From: Arthrobacter rhizosphaerae
GTDB taxonomy: Bacteria; Actinomycetota; Actinomycetes; Actinomycetales; Micrococcaceae
Direction of reading: 5' to 3'
Length of the DNA stretch: 64,000 nt
Assembly (NCBI RefSeq): GCF_023062595.1
Contig: NZ_JALLAN010000008.1
Span: forward strand, 124,001-188,000
The translations under genes and the position numbers were made by a program. The notes beneath the pieces were generated by a model. That model searched no databases. It was not told the DNA's origin and saw nothing but the letters and a program-made list of their open reading frames with translations. Within the stretch, counting starts at the first letter, position 1. Each line of letters begins with the position of its first letter. Below are positions 1 through 8,965 of the stretch, in pieces.

Positions 1-2350
1 GCACAGAGTCCCAGTCCTGGCCCGCCATGTCCTCGGCCCAGAAGAAGTCGCGCTGCAGGCGCCACGCCTCATCAAAGGCCTGCGCCCAAACACTCACGGG
101 ATCCATGAGGACACGGATCCGACCCAGATCCACCGTGACCAGTTTGCCGGAATCTTCATCCGCCTTGGCCCCGGAAGGCGCCACCTTGACGGCTTTCTCG
201 TGGACGAATACCAGCTTCTTCCGGTCTCCGGACAGGGTGTAACGGTCCAGCGAATCGACAATCGTAGAGTCCTTGCGGGTGGTCAGGTCAAAACGCACCA
301 ACCGCGGTGCGGGCTTCTTGTCGTCGACGGTTGCCCTGCCATCCCCCGTTGCCCCGGCCAGAGGACTGTCCATCCAGAGCAACGCGCCTTCGGTTGCCGA
401 GAGGGCTGAATAGTTCCCTTGCGGAACGGGGACGCTGATGACACGGTGAGCCAACCCTTCCGCGTCCACCCTGACCTCCGCAGCCTCCGCACCTTCCGCC
501 TTCTGATCGCCGTCATCATCCGGCGCTTCGGCTCCGCCCAGGAAGTCAACTGTCGGCCCAAAAGGCGAAGGTGTGTCGGCTGCGAGCGCCACAAGGTAAG
601 GCTTGATGGGACTCGGAAAGGACAGATCGAAGGAATGTCCGTCGTAAACGGGGTCAAAGCTGCGATTGGAAAGGAAAGCGAGGAACTTGCAGTCAGGAGT
701 GAACGACGGCGACTCGTCCCGGAAGCGCCCATCAGTGACACTGATGACTTCCATGCGATCCGTCGAAACGCGGGCCATCCTGATCCTGCTCCGGGATCCA
801 AAGGAAGTCACGGGTTCGGACCACCCCAGCCAGCGGGAGTCCGGCGACCAGCACAAGTCTTCAATACTGCCCTCACCGATGCTGGTGACGAGAGACAAAG
901 AACCGGCACGGGTGTCAGCAAGGTAGACGTCACCAAAGGCCGTACCGACGGCAAGCCATCGCCCGTCCGGGCTGGCCTCCAGAGCGCTGGCACGCGTGGG
1001 CTTCGGGAAGTCCATGCGCAAAGCCTGAGCCGCGGTGACGTTCGATGCGGCGGACGACGGGGCAGGCCCGCTTGCAACATCAGCGTCCTCAAAAGCGTCG
1101 TCCCTGACCCCATCAGTTGCCTGGCCGGCAGGAGGGCTTTCGGGACCTGCCCCAGCCTGGTGGTTCAGGCCGGCAGCCGATACAGGGCTGGGCAACGCCG
1201 TTCCCTGGTGTTGCCCTGGAGTGGGCTTGGTGGGCTTAATCCCCGCAGGGGCGGGGACGAGCAGGCCAGCGATTGCCTTCACGTAGAGGGCCTCCACCCC
1301 GCCATGATCAGCAACATAGGCGATCCGCCCATCAGCGAGCGGCCGTGGCAGCCGTCCACGCACTCCGGGGGTAGCTTCGAGTATTCGCGAGGGGCCGTCT
1401 TTGTGCCGCAGCCAGTGAATGGTTCCGTGGGTCTCAACAGCGCTTGAAGTTCCCGTGAGGTCCGGAATCACTTCGCCAAGATGCTTCGCCGCCTTAAGGA
1501 GGGAGCTTCGGCGCGACTGGGAGGCGGAGCCCAGGGAGATGTCCAGCCTCACGGCCTCTGAGGCAAGGTCCGGCAGAACCCACAGTTCGCCCGCCGATTC
1601 GAAAATGATGCGCTTTCCATCAGTGGCGGCGTGGCGGGCGTAGAAGTCCTCGTGGTCTGTGTGCCTGCGAAGGTCAGTGCCGTTGGGCAGCACTGAATAT
1701 AGGTTCCCGTACCCTTCGTGGTCTGACAGGAATGCGATCCTTCCATCGACCCACATCGGATCAGTGAGGTTCCCGTCAATCTCAGGGAGAAGCCGTTCGA
1801 ACTCGCCGTTTCCGTCGTCATCGATCCACAGCTTGCCCGCTGTTCCGCCACGGTACCTCTTCCACCAAGCAGGCTCCCGCGACAGCACGCTGGCCAGCAC
1901 GACCGGCCGTTCGTCCCCGATTTCCGGGCCAAAGGCCACGGATTCCACTGGCCCGAACGGGAGCTCCTCCGCCCAGCCCCCATCCACCGGCACACTGTAG
2001 GCGTGCGTGTGACGCCCTTCAGCCTGGCGGAAAGCGCTCGTGACGACAACTTCGCCCGTTGCCGTAAATCCCTTGACGCGTGTGGTGGCGTGTCCGAAAT
2101 ACGTCAATTGGCGGTAACCGCCGCCGTCGACGTCGGAAGTGACCACCTCCGGGTTGGTACCCTGCACCACTGTCCAGACAAGCCGCTTGCCGTCCGGAGT
2201 GAACCGGGGATTGCGGGCGGGCAATTGAAGAGACGAGACCCGCCAGGCGCGGCCTCCTCCCAGGGGTGCAATCCAGACGTCGTCCTCGGCCACAAAGGTG
2301 ATCAGGTCGCCGTGCAGATGCGGAAAACGTAAATAGCTCGAAGAGGTCAT
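1..2350 (-). CDS. Tricorn-like S41 family peptidase, N-terminal part (3' end outside window)
   Basis: An uninterrupted minus-strand frame of 783 codons begins at ATG 2350 and runs off the left edge. The protein begins MTSSSYLRFPHLHGDLITF and consists of repeated propeller blades (for example FTPDGKRLVW, ASPDGRWLAV, WSPDSRWLGW), as in the beta-propeller half of tricorn proteases. These cytosolic peptidases degrade oligopeptides. An acidic, low-complexity insert lies near residues 390-450. The PDZ and S41 catalytic parts should lie beyond position 1, so catalytic residues cannot be checked. The start is supported by TATGAT placed 6 nt upstream (leaderless). It is divergent from the epimerase gene. 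The family call is confident; substrate is unknown. Confidence 0.85.
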   Translation of the reverse strand, partial: MTSSSYLRFPHLHGDLITFVAEDDVWIAPLGGGRAWRVSSLQLPARNPRFTPDGKRLVWTVVQGTNPEVVTSDVDGGGYRQLTYFGHATTRVKGFTATGEVVVTSAFRQAEGRHTHAYSVPVDGGWAEELPFGPVESVAFGPEIGDERPVVLASVLSREPAWWKRYRGGTAGKLWIDDDGNGEFERLLPEIDGNLTDPMWVDGRIAFLSDHEGYGNLYSVLPNGTDLRRHTDHEDFYARHAATDGKRIIFESAGELWVLPDLASEAVRLDISLGSASQSRRSSLLKAAKHLGEVIPDLTGTSSAVETHGTIHWLRHKDGPSRILEATPGVRGRLPRPLADGRIAYVADHGGVEALYVKAIAGLLVPAPAGIKPTKPTPGQHQGTALPSPVSAAGLNHQAGAGPESPPAGQATDGVRDDAFEDADVASGPAPSSAASNVTAAQALRMDFPKPTRASALEASPDGRWLAVGTAFGDVYLADTRAGSLSLVTSIGEGSIEDLCWSPDSRWLGWSEPVTSFGSRSRIRMARVSTDRMEVISVTDGRFRDESPSFTPDCKFLAFLSNRSFDPVYDGHSFDLSFPSPIKPYLVALAADTPSPFGPTVDFLGGAEAPDDDGDQKAEGAEAAEVRVDAEGLAHRVISVPVPQGNYSALSATEGALLWMDSPLAGATGDGRATVDDKKPAPRLVRFDLTTRKDSTIVDSLDRYTLSGDRKKLVFVHEKAVKVAPSGAKADEDSGKLVTVDLGRIRVLMDPVSVWAQAFDEAWRLQRDFFWAEDMAGQDWDSV

Positions 2351-2356
2351 CAGTTG

Positions 2357-2362
2357 ATCATA
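2357..2362 (-). promoter_or_regulatory. -10 hexamer TATGAT of leaderless promoter (tricorn-like gene)
   Basis: TATGAT followed by 6 nt and then ATG, which would place the transcription start at or next to the start codon. No convincing -35 was found. Confidence 0.55.
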
Positions 2363-2434
2363 GTCAAAGTACTGCCCTCCAACTGTCATGGACTGACACA
2401 CCTCCCACAGGCGTCTCCCGTGGTGAGATTGGAC

Positions 2435-3346
2435 ATGCAGATAGTGATTTCAGGTGCTTCAGGGCTGATTGGAAAAGCGGTAACCCGGGGCCTCCGCGGG
2501 GACGGCCACAAGGTTCTGACCCTCGTTCGGAGGCCGCCCACCTCTGCCTCGGAAAGACAATGGGATCCTCAGGCGGGTGTTCTCGACACCGCGGCCCTTG
2601 AGGGCGCCGACGCCGTCATCAATCTTTCGGGCGCGGGTATCGGTGACAGGCTATGGACCCGTGCGAGGATCCGGGAATTATCTCGCTCCCGGATCCTGCC
2701 CACCCAAACCCTTGTGCACGGAATGAAACAGCTGGAGTCACCGCCATCCGTCTTCATCAGCCAGTCGGCATCCGGCTACTACGGGGATGCCGGCCGGGCG
2801 ATCCTGAACGAGGAGTCACCGGCCGGAACAGGAGTCCTGGCAGGGCTGTGCCTGGAGTGGGAGGCCGCGGCCAACGAGGCCCCGCCAGGTATCCGCGTCA
2901 TCACACCACGGACGGGGGTGGTGCTCAGCCCTGTGGGAGGAGCCCTCGGCAAGCTGCTTCCACTCTTGAGGCTCGGGCTGGGCGGCCCCTTGGGTAACGG
3001 GCGGCAGTACTGGCCCTGGATCACGCTTCCCGACGTTGTGTCCGCCTTTTCGTTCCTCCTGCAGGCGCCGCTCGCGGGACCCGTCAATGTGGCGGCACCG
3101 CACAGTGCCCAGCTCCACTCCCTTATTTCCCACCTCGCGGCCGGGCTGAACCGGCCGGCGCTTTTGAAGATTCCGGCGCCGCTCCTGCGCCTCGTCATGG
3201 GCCAACTGGCGGACGAGCTCCTACTGGCAAGCCAGCGGCTCGATCCTGTTGTCCTCACATCAGCAGGTTTCCAATGGAAACATCCATCGCTGACCACTGC
3301 AGCCCCGTGGATCACAGGCCGTCAGGAGGGCGGCAGGATCTCCTGA
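2435..3346 (+). CDS. TIGR01777 family epimerase/oxidoreductase (YfcH/SulA-like SDR)
   Basis: 303-aa extended short-chain dehydrogenase. It opens MQIVISGASGLIGKAV, a GxxGxxG Rossmann dinucleotide-binding motif, has SASGYYGDAG at the usual active-site region, and ends with a DUF1731-like tail (SAGFQWKHPSL). The frame is open upstream to 2354, but the Rossmann strand starts right at ATG 2435, so that start is chosen. Members are NAD(P)-dependent sugar-nucleotide epimerase-like proteins with no settled substrate. Its 3' end overlaps the convergent kinase gene by 25 bp. Confidence 0.85.
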   Translation: MQIVISGASGLIGKAVTRGLRGDGHKVLTLVRRPPTSASERQWDPQAGVLDTAALEGADAVINLSGAGIGDRLWTRARIRELSRSRILPTQTLVHGMKQLESPPSVFISQSASGYYGDAGRAILNEESPAGTGVLAGLCLEWEAAANEAPPGIRVITPRTGVVLSPVGGALGKLLPLLRLGLGGPLGNGRQYWPWITLPDVVSAFSFLLQAPLAGPVNVAAPHSAQLHSLISHLAAGLNRPALLKIPAPLLRLVMGQLADELLLASQRLDPVVLTSAGFQWKHPSLTTAAPWITGRQEGGRIS

Positions 3347-5106
3347 ATACGCCATCGGCCGTTCTCCAGCAGCAAGACCAGCCGAAGTTTCTCCTCGCCG
3401 CGCGCTGTCACATCCGCTACCAAGGCACCTGAAGAGTCCAGTTCCTGATAGGCGGATGTGGACGCGGTAATACTAAGGACTGCGCGATCCGCCGTGCTTC
3501 CGTGTTCAGTAGCTACCTTGGACAGCATGGTGTTGAAACCTGCCAGCCTGTGGCCGGATTTCTCGAGCACCGCAGCAGTCCTGGCATCAGCCTCCGCCGC
3601 ACTGGAACCAGTGGCGTTTACTGCACTCAGCAGTTCGAGCCGGCCGGTGCTGAATGCTGTTGAACGCAACCAGGCCAACCCCTGCGCCGCCTGCTCGGGC
3701 ACCCCCGAATCGATCCGTTCACGGATCTCCAACGGGATGTCGGCAGGAAGATCTCCGGGGACACCCGCGAAAGTGTCTGCGTCCGGGCTTGCCCCATCTC
3801 TGCCTCCACCGGTCTGAGGCGCAACATGCCGTGCTCCCGTCTGCAACCCAGAGGCCGTGCCGAAACCTTCGGCCAGCCACCAGTTGACACCCGAACCGGT
3901 CAACAGCAGCATCAGGGCCAGGCTGGCACCAGTAAGGAGTCCGGGCCGCCTTCGCCTGCGACGTGTACGCAGGGTGCGCCGTGTTTCCTGGCTGTCGCTG
4001 GCCCTTCCCGGCGAGCTTGTTCGGGAGGACAAACGACCTGGGGATCCGGAGGCAGGGGCTGGTCCTGCCGGGTGCCCTGCGGACCGGCGCCTCCACTCCC
4101 GGTAACGCCGTCTCCAGTCCCCGTACCCCATAAAACGGACCAAAGGATCATCCTGAGGCGGCAAGCTCCGGCGCGTCAGCAGCTCCGGAATAATAGTGGG
4201 GTGGACGGACGCGGAAAGATCGACCGGTACAGCTTCCGCGCTTCGATACACCGCGGTAGCGAATTCACGGGCGGTGGGGCGCTGACGCCGCTCATCATTA
4301 AGTGCCGCCTCCAGCGCCGCCGCAAGCTCGGGCGGGGCACCCTGCACTAAAAGCGTCAGAGGGGGCCTGCGGGATGTCTTCGGGGGCGGGTTTCCGGTCA
4401 GGCAGTACCAACCCACCGCGGCGAGGGAATACACATCCCGCTCCGGCTGCAGTCCTGCCCTGAGGGGGTCGTCCGCCGCAGGATCTACAAAGCCAAAGGT
4501 GCCGTGCCCGGAAACTGCTACGGCATCACCGACCATCTTGCTCACACCGAGGTCTGCCAGCAGAGGCTTACCCTGCCCGGAGAACAGGATGTTGCCCGGT
4601 GAGACGTCCGAGTGCGTGAAGCCCTGGCCGTGGAGGTATGCCAAAGCCTGGGCCATCGGCGTCAGGATGGTGACCGTTTCGCCGATTGTGAGCTTGCCCC
4701 GGGTGGAAACCAGTTCCACGAGGGAGCCACCGGCGGCGAAATCCATGACGAGACCCAAGGCGCCGCCGCCACCCCCTCCCAGCCTGACGACGTCGTGCGC
4801 CTTAACGAGGTGCGGGTGATCCAAGGCCGAGAGGATCCGGATCTCGCGGCGGATGGATTCCTCCGTGGAGAAGTCATCGGAACCGGTCTCCATACATTTC
4901 AGGGCAAAGCTGCGGCGCGTCGATTTCTCGCTGACGAGCCAGACGGCAGCTGATCCGCCCTTGCCCAGCTCGCGTCCCACCTCGTACCCGGGCACAGACG
5001 GCCTGATATCCCGATTGTCAACGGCAGCCGGGAATGGAGCCGGTCCAGGCCCTTCCCCGCCATTTTCCGAGTTGATCTCCGGTCCGCCGTCCTGGAATTC
5101 ATCCAT
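3322..5106 (-). CDS. Divergent membrane Ser/Thr protein kinase (atypical catalytic loop)
   Basis: 594-aa protein: acidic N-terminal tail, kinase domain at about residues 40-290, arginine-rich linker, one membrane helix near 395-420, and an extracytoplasmic C-terminal domain ending LVLLLENGRWRIQEI, resembling NTF2/SnoaL-like sensor domains. The glycine loop (GKGGSAAVW) and Lys70 (FALK) are present. The catalytic loop is HSDVSPGN (165-172) in place of HRDxKxxN and the metal motif is DLG (185-187) in place of DFG. Asp167 and Asn172 remain, so activity is possible but altered. A run of six glycines sits at 110-115. ATG 5106 is preferred over TTG 5112. No PASTA repeats. Role unknown. Confidence 0.85.
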   Translation of the reverse strand: MDEFQDGGPEINSENGGEGPGPAPFPAAVDNRDIRPSVPGYEVGRELGKGGSAAVWLVSEKSTRRSFALKCMETGSDDFSTEESIRREIRILSALDHPHLVKAHDVVRLGGGGGGALGLVMDFAAGGSLVELVSTRGKLTIGETVTILTPMAQALAYLHGQGFTHSDVSPGNILFSGQGKPLLADLGVSKMVGDAVAVSGHGTFGFVDPAADDPLRAGLQPERDVYSLAAVGWYCLTGNPPPKTSRRPPLTLLVQGAPPELAAALEAALNDERRQRPTAREFATAVYRSAEAVPVDLSASVHPTIIPELLTRRSLPPQDDPLVRFMGYGDWRRRYREWRRRSAGHPAGPAPASGSPGRLSSRTSSPGRASDSQETRRTLRTRRRRRRPGLLTGASLALMLLLTGSGVNWWLAEGFGTASGLQTGARHVAPQTGGGRDGASPDADTFAGVPGDLPADIPLEIRERIDSGVPEQAAQGLAWLRSTAFSTGRLELLSAVNATGSSAAEADARTAAVLEKSGHRLAGFNTMLSKVATEHGSTADRAVLSITASTSAYQELDSSGALVADVTARGEEKLRLVLLLENGRWRIQEILPPS

Positions 5107-5211
5107 AGTCAAGGAATAGCCGATTCCGCGGGATCCCGCAGAAGTTATCCACAGACCCTCTCCTGCGGTGAGAGGTTAAGCACAGAACCGGGCACGACGG
5201 CGGACGGGGTC

Positions 5212-5217
5212 TAAGCT
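5212..5217 (+). promoter_or_regulatory. -10 hexamer TAAGCT, leaderless promoter of lipB
   Basis: TAAGCT followed by 7 nt and then the lipB ATG at 5225; there is no Shine-Dalgarno sequence in between. Confidence 0.5.
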
Positions 5218-5224
5218 GTTAGGC

Positions 5225-5893
5225 ATGACTCTTGAGTTTTCCCAGCTGGGTCTGGCCCCGGATTTCGTTGACTACACGCGTGCTTGGGAAATCCAGCGCG
5301 AACTCCACGACAACGTCGTCGCCGGCAAAGCACCCAGCACAGTCCTCCTCCTCGAGCACTCCCCCGTCTACACGGCGGGAAAGCGCACCGAGGAACATGA
5401 GCGTCCCTTCGATGGAACACCGGTGGTTCCGGTGGACCGCGGGGGCAAGCTCACCTGGCATGGCCCCGGCCAACTGGTGGGCTACCCCATCATCAAGCTG
5501 AAGAACCCTGCAGGTATCCGCGACTATGTGGAACGCCTTGAAGCAGTGATCATCGCCGTTCTGTCCGACTATGGCCTCAAGGTGGAACGGATCAAGGGGC
5601 GGGCAGGGGTTTGGATCGACCAGGACGAGAAGGGCCCGGCCCGAAAAATCGCCGCGATCGGCATCCGCGTCAGCGATGGCGTCACCATGCACGGCTTCGC
5701 TATCAACTGCAACAACGATCTGGCACCTTACGGCCAGATCATCGCCTGCGGCATCACCGACGCAGGCGTGACCACCATCGCCCAGGAGATCGGCAGAGAT
5801 GTGGCTCCGGCGGATCTCGTTTCGCGGATCACTGAAGAACTGCGCAAGAATGAAGACGCCCTAGTTGCGATTCCCGAAGGAGCTCTACTGTGA
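5225..5893 (+). CDS. lipB: Lipoyl(octanoyl) transferase LipB
   Basis: 222-aa cytosolic enzyme that moves octanoate from acyl carrier protein to lipoyl domains of 2-oxoacid dehydrogenases and GcvH, the first step of de novo lipoate synthesis. The family signature [17 protein letters not shown] is at 72-88. The catalytic pair is visible: Lys141 (ARKIAAIG) and Cys175 ([10 protein letters not shown]). Length is normal. The stop overlaps the lipA GTG by 4 nt, so the two genes are translationally coupled. Transcription probably starts at the ATG. Confidence 0.97.
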   Translation: MTLEFSQLGLAPDFVDYTRAWEIQRELHDNVVAGKAPSTVLLLEHSPVYTAGKRTEEHERPFDGTPVVPVDRGGKLTWHGPGQLVGYPIIKLKNPAGIRDYVERLEAVIIAVLSDYGLKVERIKGRAGVWIDQDEKGPARKIAAIGIRVSDGVTMHGFAINCNNDLAPYGQIIACGITDAGVTTIAQEIGRDVAPADLVSRITEELRKNEDALVAIPEGALL

Positions 5894-6897
5894 CACTGGC
5901 ACCAGAAGGCCGGAAAATGCTGCGAATCGAGCAGCGCAACTCGGCCACACCGGTGGAGCGGAAACCGGAGTGGATCAAAGCCAAGGTCCAGATGGGGCCG
6001 GAATTCGTCAACCTCAAGAACCTGGTGAAGAAGGAAGGCCTCCACACCGTCTGCGAAGAAGCAGGCTGCCCCAACATTTTCGAATGCTGGGAAGACAAGG
6101 AAGCCACCTTCCTGATTGGCGGCTCCGAGTGCACCCGGCGCTGCGATTTCTGTCAGATCGACACAGGGAAGCCGTCGCCGGTTGACATCTTCGAACCCAC
6201 CAAGGTTGCACGCTCGGTCCAGTCGATGCAGTTGCGCTACGCGACGGTCACCGGCGTCGCCCGCGACGACCTTGCAGATGAAGGTGTCTGGCTGTACGCG
6301 GAAACAGTACGCAAGATCCACGAACTCAACCCGGGCACCGGCGTCGAGCTCCTCATCCCGGACTTCTCCGGAAAGCCGGAGCACATTGAGGCGATCTGCG
6401 ATTCCAAGCCCGAAGTGTTTGCGCACAACGTGGAGACAGTGCCGAGGATTTTCAAACGCATCCGGCCGGCTTTCCGTTATGACCGTTCCCTGGACGTCAT
6501 CACGCAGGGCCGCAAGCTGGGTATGGTCACCAAATCGAACCTCATCCTCGGAATGGGCGAAACACGGGAAGAGATTTCCGAGGCCCTCAAGGATCTGCAC
6601 GACGCCGGCTGCGACCTCATCACCATCACGCAGTACCTGCGGCCAAGCGAACGCCACCTTCCGGTAGACCGCTGGGTCAAGCCGCAGGAGTTTGTAGACC
6701 TGCAGCAGGAAGCAGATGAGATCGGCTTCCTGGGAGTCATGAGCGGCCCGCTGGTGCGCTCCTCCTACCGCGCCGGCCGTCTCTGGGCAACCGCAATGCG
6801 GAAAAAGGGCTGGGAAATCCCGGCCGAGCTCGCCCACATCGAGAGCTCAGGCAGCACTCGCCAGGAAGCCAGCTCACTCATCGCGGCCCGTTCCTAG
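5890..6897 (+). CDS. lipA: Lipoyl synthase LipA (radical SAM)
   Basis: 335-aa enzyme inserting two sulfurs into the protein-bound octanoyl chain. It carries both 4Fe-4S cluster motifs: the auxiliary set Cys55, Cys60 and Cys66 ([12 protein letters not shown]) and the radical SAM set Cys81, Cys85 and Cys88 (CTRRCDFC). The C-terminal RSSYRAG holds the serine ligand of the auxiliary cluster. GTG 5890 overlaps the lipB stop in a GTGA junction and is the expected start. It acts directly after LipB. Confidence 0.97.
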   Translation: MTLAPEGRKMLRIEQRNSATPVERKPEWIKAKVQMGPEFVNLKNLVKKEGLHTVCEEAGCPNIFECWEDKEATFLIGGSECTRRCDFCQIDTGKPSPVDIFEPTKVARSVQSMQLRYATVTGVARDDLADEGVWLYAETVRKIHELNPGTGVELLIPDFSGKPEHIEAICDSKPEVFAHNVETVPRIFKRIRPAFRYDRSLDVITQGRKLGMVTKSNLILGMGETREEISEALKDLHDAGCDLITITQYLRPSERHLPVDRWVKPQEFVDLQQEADEIGFLGVMSGPLVRSSYRAGRLWATAMRKKGWEIPAELAHIESSGSTRQEASSLIAARS

Positions 6898-6932
6898 AAC
6901 TCCCGCTCCTGGAACTATCGGCCAGTGGCTTC

Positions 6933-6965
6933 GGGCCGGAAGCCGGGCTTCCCGGCGTCCGGCCC
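6933..6965 (+). terminator. GC-rich two-part hairpin after lipA
   Basis: Outer arms GGGCCGG/CCGGCCC (6933-6939, 6959-6965) enclose inner arms GCCGGG/CCCGGC (6942-6947, 6951-6956). There is no T-run, so it may be a U-less or partial terminator, or a processing site, between lipA and the next gene. Confidence 0.45.
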
Positions 6966-6996
6966 TCAGCGGTCAATCACGTAGAATTGAGGCACT

Positions 6997-7761
6997 ATGG
7001 CGAAATCCCCTGATTCCAGCAATACCACTCCGGCACCCTCCGACGAGCCGAAGCGTGGCCTCTTTTCACGTAAGCCCAAGGCAGCGAAGGTCAAGAAGCC
7101 AAGCCGTCTGAAGCAGATCGGCGAGGTCTTCCAAATGACCCGGCGCCACGACCCCATGGTGCCGTGGCTGATGCTGCTGGTTTTCCTCGGAGTCGTTGCT
7201 GTCAGCTTCCTGGTCGGTTTCTGGCTGGAGAACTGGGTGACCGGCCTCATCATCGGCATCCCTCTCGGTTTGCTTGGGGCCACGCTGATCCTTTCCCGCC
7301 GCGCCGAGCGCGCGGCGTTTGCGCAGATTGAGAACCAGCCCGGGGCCTCAGGTGCCGCGTTGGGCACGCTCAAGCGCGGATGGATCACGGAAGAGCAGCC
7401 CGTAGCTGTCAACCCAAGGACGCAGGACGCTGTCTTCCGGGCCATTGGACGCCCAGGCGTCGTGTTGGTCAGCGAAGGACCCACCCATCGGGTGAAGCCG
7501 CTGATCGAGGCCGAGCGTAAGAAGCTCGCACGCATTCTTCCCAACGTTCCTGTGCATGTGATCCAGAGCGGCCGGGGCGAGGGTCAGGTACCCCTCAGCG
7601 AAGTCGCAAAGAAAATGGGGAAGCTGAACAAGGAGCTCACCAAGATCGAGGTCAGCGCCGTTTCCAAGCGGATTGCGTCGCTGGGAAACCGACTCCCGAT
7701 TCCGAAGGGCATCGATCCCTACAAAGCACGTCCTGACCGCAAAGCAGCACGCGGCCGCTAG
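6997..7761 (+). CDS. DUF4191 family membrane protein
   Basis: 254-aa protein of unknown function found next to lipA in many actinobacteria. The N-terminal 40 residues are basic and proline-rich. Two adjacent membrane helices lie near 55-100 (MVPWLMLLVFLGVVAVSFLV and the following segment). A cytoplasmic domain rich in basic residues follows and the C-terminus is highly basic (KARPDRKAARGR). A TAGAAT hexamer at 6982-6987 lies 9 nt before ATG 6997, so an own promoter with almost no leader is likely. A strong terminator follows. Confidence 0.85.
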   Translation: MAKSPDSSNTTPAPSDEPKRGLFSRKPKAAKVKKPSRLKQIGEVFQMTRRHDPMVPWLMLLVFLGVVAVSFLVGFWLENWVTGLIIGIPLGLLGATLILSRRAERAAFAQIENQPGASGAALGTLKRGWITEEQPVAVNPRTQDAVFRAIGRPGVVLVSEGPTHRVKPLIEAERKKLARILPNVPVHVIQSGRGEGQVPLSEVAKKMGKLNKELTKIEVSAVSKRIASLGNRLPIPKGIDPYKARPDRKAARGR

Positions 7762-7771
7762 CAAGAAATGC

Positions 7772-7818
7772 AACGCCCCGGTGAACGGCCACTAGGCCAC
7801 TACCGGGGCGTTTCCTTT
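7772..7818 (+). terminator. Intrinsic terminator after the DUF4191 gene
   Basis: Eleven-base arms AACGCCCCGGT (7772-7782) and ACCGGGGCGTT (7802-7812) are followed by a T-rich tract. The loop itself contains a GGCC/GGCC mini-hairpin. Confidence 0.85.
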
Positions 7819-7906
7819 CGTGGCGGCAACACCTCGCGTCACTTCTGCGCATCACCTGTGAATGCGTCACTTGTGAACGCATAAACCTTGAATCGGAGAA
7901 TCTGCC

Positions 7907-8269
7907 ATGAAACTGCCCTCAACATCTGCCGTTATCCGGATCTTCAAAATACTTGCGGTGGCGGAAGCGTTCAGCTGGGCCGCCCTGCTGATCGGGATGT
8001 TCCTCAAATGGGTGCTGAGGATCACTGAGTTGGGAGTTGAGATAGCCGGACCAATCCATGGTGCTCTGTTCATCGCCTACGGAGTCGCCGCGCTGGTCCT
8101 CTGGCGCCTGCAGCGCTGGCAGTTTCTCGTGGCGCTCTTCGCGGGCCTTTCCGCAGTTCTGCCTTTTGCCACGTTGGTGTTTGAACGATGGGCCGCCGGG
8201 CGCGGTTATCTGACGGCTTCAGCGGAGACTTCCCAGGCAGCGGACGAACTACAGGAAGCCCGGGCCTGA
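7907..8269 (+). CDS. DUF3817 domain membrane protein
   Basis: 120-aa integral membrane protein with three hydrophobic helices (around 15-33, 47-66 and 72-92). The family features are an N-terminal FKILAVAEAFSW segment and a central GPIHGALFIAYGVAALVLW. Function unknown. GGAGAA stands 7 nt before ATG 7907. Convergent with the RDD gene. Confidence 0.85.
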   Translation: MKLPSTSAVIRIFKILAVAEAFSWAALLIGMFLKWVLRITELGVEIAGPIHGALFIAYGVAALVLWRLQRWQFLVALFAGLSAVLPFATLVFERWAAGRGYLTASAETSQAADELQEARA

Positions 8270-8332
8270 CCGGCCCTGCTGACCGCCTATGCTGTGTGTG
8301 GGATTGGCGGATGCTTGGCGGAAGGGCGGCCC

Positions 8333-8770
8333 TTACAGGCGGACGAGTACCGTGTTCATCGCCTTGTCATGCAGGCCTCGCTGATCAGGGTCAAAGATTA
8401 CGGCGGGAATCACGAGGCACAGCAACACGGCCCGGACCAGTGCCGGTAAGGGACCCGCGGGGCCACCGTCCAGCTTGGTGACGTGGATTCCGGCGATGCG
8501 ATGGCCAATGCTGTAGCCCAGAGTGCCCACCAGCAGGATCTGCTCCACCGCGAAGACGGCCAGCGTGGCCCAAGGATTTTCGGCGAAGGCGAAGTTGCTG
8601 ATGAGGAGGGCGATTCCCCAATCGATGCAGATCGCGAGGATCCGCCGTCCAGCACGGGCAATCGAACCCGGGCCTGACTCCGGCAGTCCAAGCCGTTCCC
8701 CAGGATATTTGGACGTTCCCGATGTATCGGGCCCACTGAGCCATGAACCTATGTCTTTGCGATCAACCAC
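8333..8770 (-). CDS. RDD family membrane protein
   Basis: 145-aa protein with a cytoplasmic N-terminal 40 residues, then the RDD domain: RAGRRILAICIDWGIALL (the R..D pattern), a second helix VFAVEQILLVGTLGYSIGHRIAGIHV and a third helix ending in DPDQRGLHDKAMNTVLV. RDD proteins are poorly characterised, and transport has been suggested for some. GTG 8770 is chosen because TAGTCT lies 6 nt upstream. It is divergent from glnA, as in mycobacteria. Confidence 0.85.
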   Translation of the reverse strand: MVDRKDIGSWLSGPDTSGTSKYPGERLGLPESGPGSIARAGRRILAICIDWGIALLISNFAFAENPWATLAVFAVEQILLVGTLGYSIGHRIAGIHVTKLDGGPAGPLPALVRAVLLCLVIPAVIFDPDQRGLHDKAMNTVLVRL

Positions 8771-8776
8771 TGAACA

Positions 8777-8782
8777 AGACTA
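8777..8782 (-). promoter_or_regulatory. -10 hexamer TAGTCT, leaderless promoter of the RDD gene
   Basis: TAGTCT, 6 nt, then GTG 8770. Confidence 0.5.
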
Positions 8783-8861
8783 TCGGCTTTCGGGCGCCCG
8801 GCTTCCGCCACATACCCCTCAACACCGCGCACTCGCCTTGCCCGCCACGTCCCTCCACAGC

Positions 8862-8895
8862 TCACAGTGTGGAACCGTGTAGGCCACAGTGTGGA
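8862..8895. repeat. Two copies of a CCACA-G-TGTGG type palindrome, 22 bp apart
   Basis: CACAGTGTGGA occurs at 8863-8873 and 8885-8895. The second copy with its flanking C is a perfect 5+1+5 palindrome. The 22-bp spacing is two helical turns. They lie between the RDD gene and the GlnR-type box and look like a regulator site; the regulator is unknown. Confidence 0.5.
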
Positions 8896-8927
8896 CACCT
8901 AGTAGCGTTTACATAGCAGGCGCTTCT

Positions 8928-8965
8928 GTAACCTGCCCGAAACAAAGCGGACACAGGCGAGAAAT
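8928..8965 (+). promoter_or_regulatory. GlnR-type operator upstream of glnA
   Basis: The sequence reads GTAAC-N6-GAAAC-N6-GACAC-N6-GAAAT, with all three spacers exactly 6 nt. This matches the a1-b1-a2-b2 arrangement of actinobacterial GlnR binding sites. It ends 131 nt before the glnA ATG. A TAGGGT hexamer at 8976-8981 is a candidate -10, which would put the box over the -35 region, as expected for an activator. The glnR gene itself is not in the window. Confidence 0.7.

Noticed and set aside
419..1447. 342-codon plus-strand open frame, antisense to the tricorn-like gene
   Set aside because: It lies wholly within the opposite-strand frame that encodes clear beta-propeller repeats. Its product is Arg/Gly-rich with no domain, as expected of a shadow frame in high-GC DNA.
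5728..6837. 369-codon minus-strand frame antisense to lipB-lipA
   Set aside because: Both lip genes show catalytic cysteines and lysine on the plus strand.
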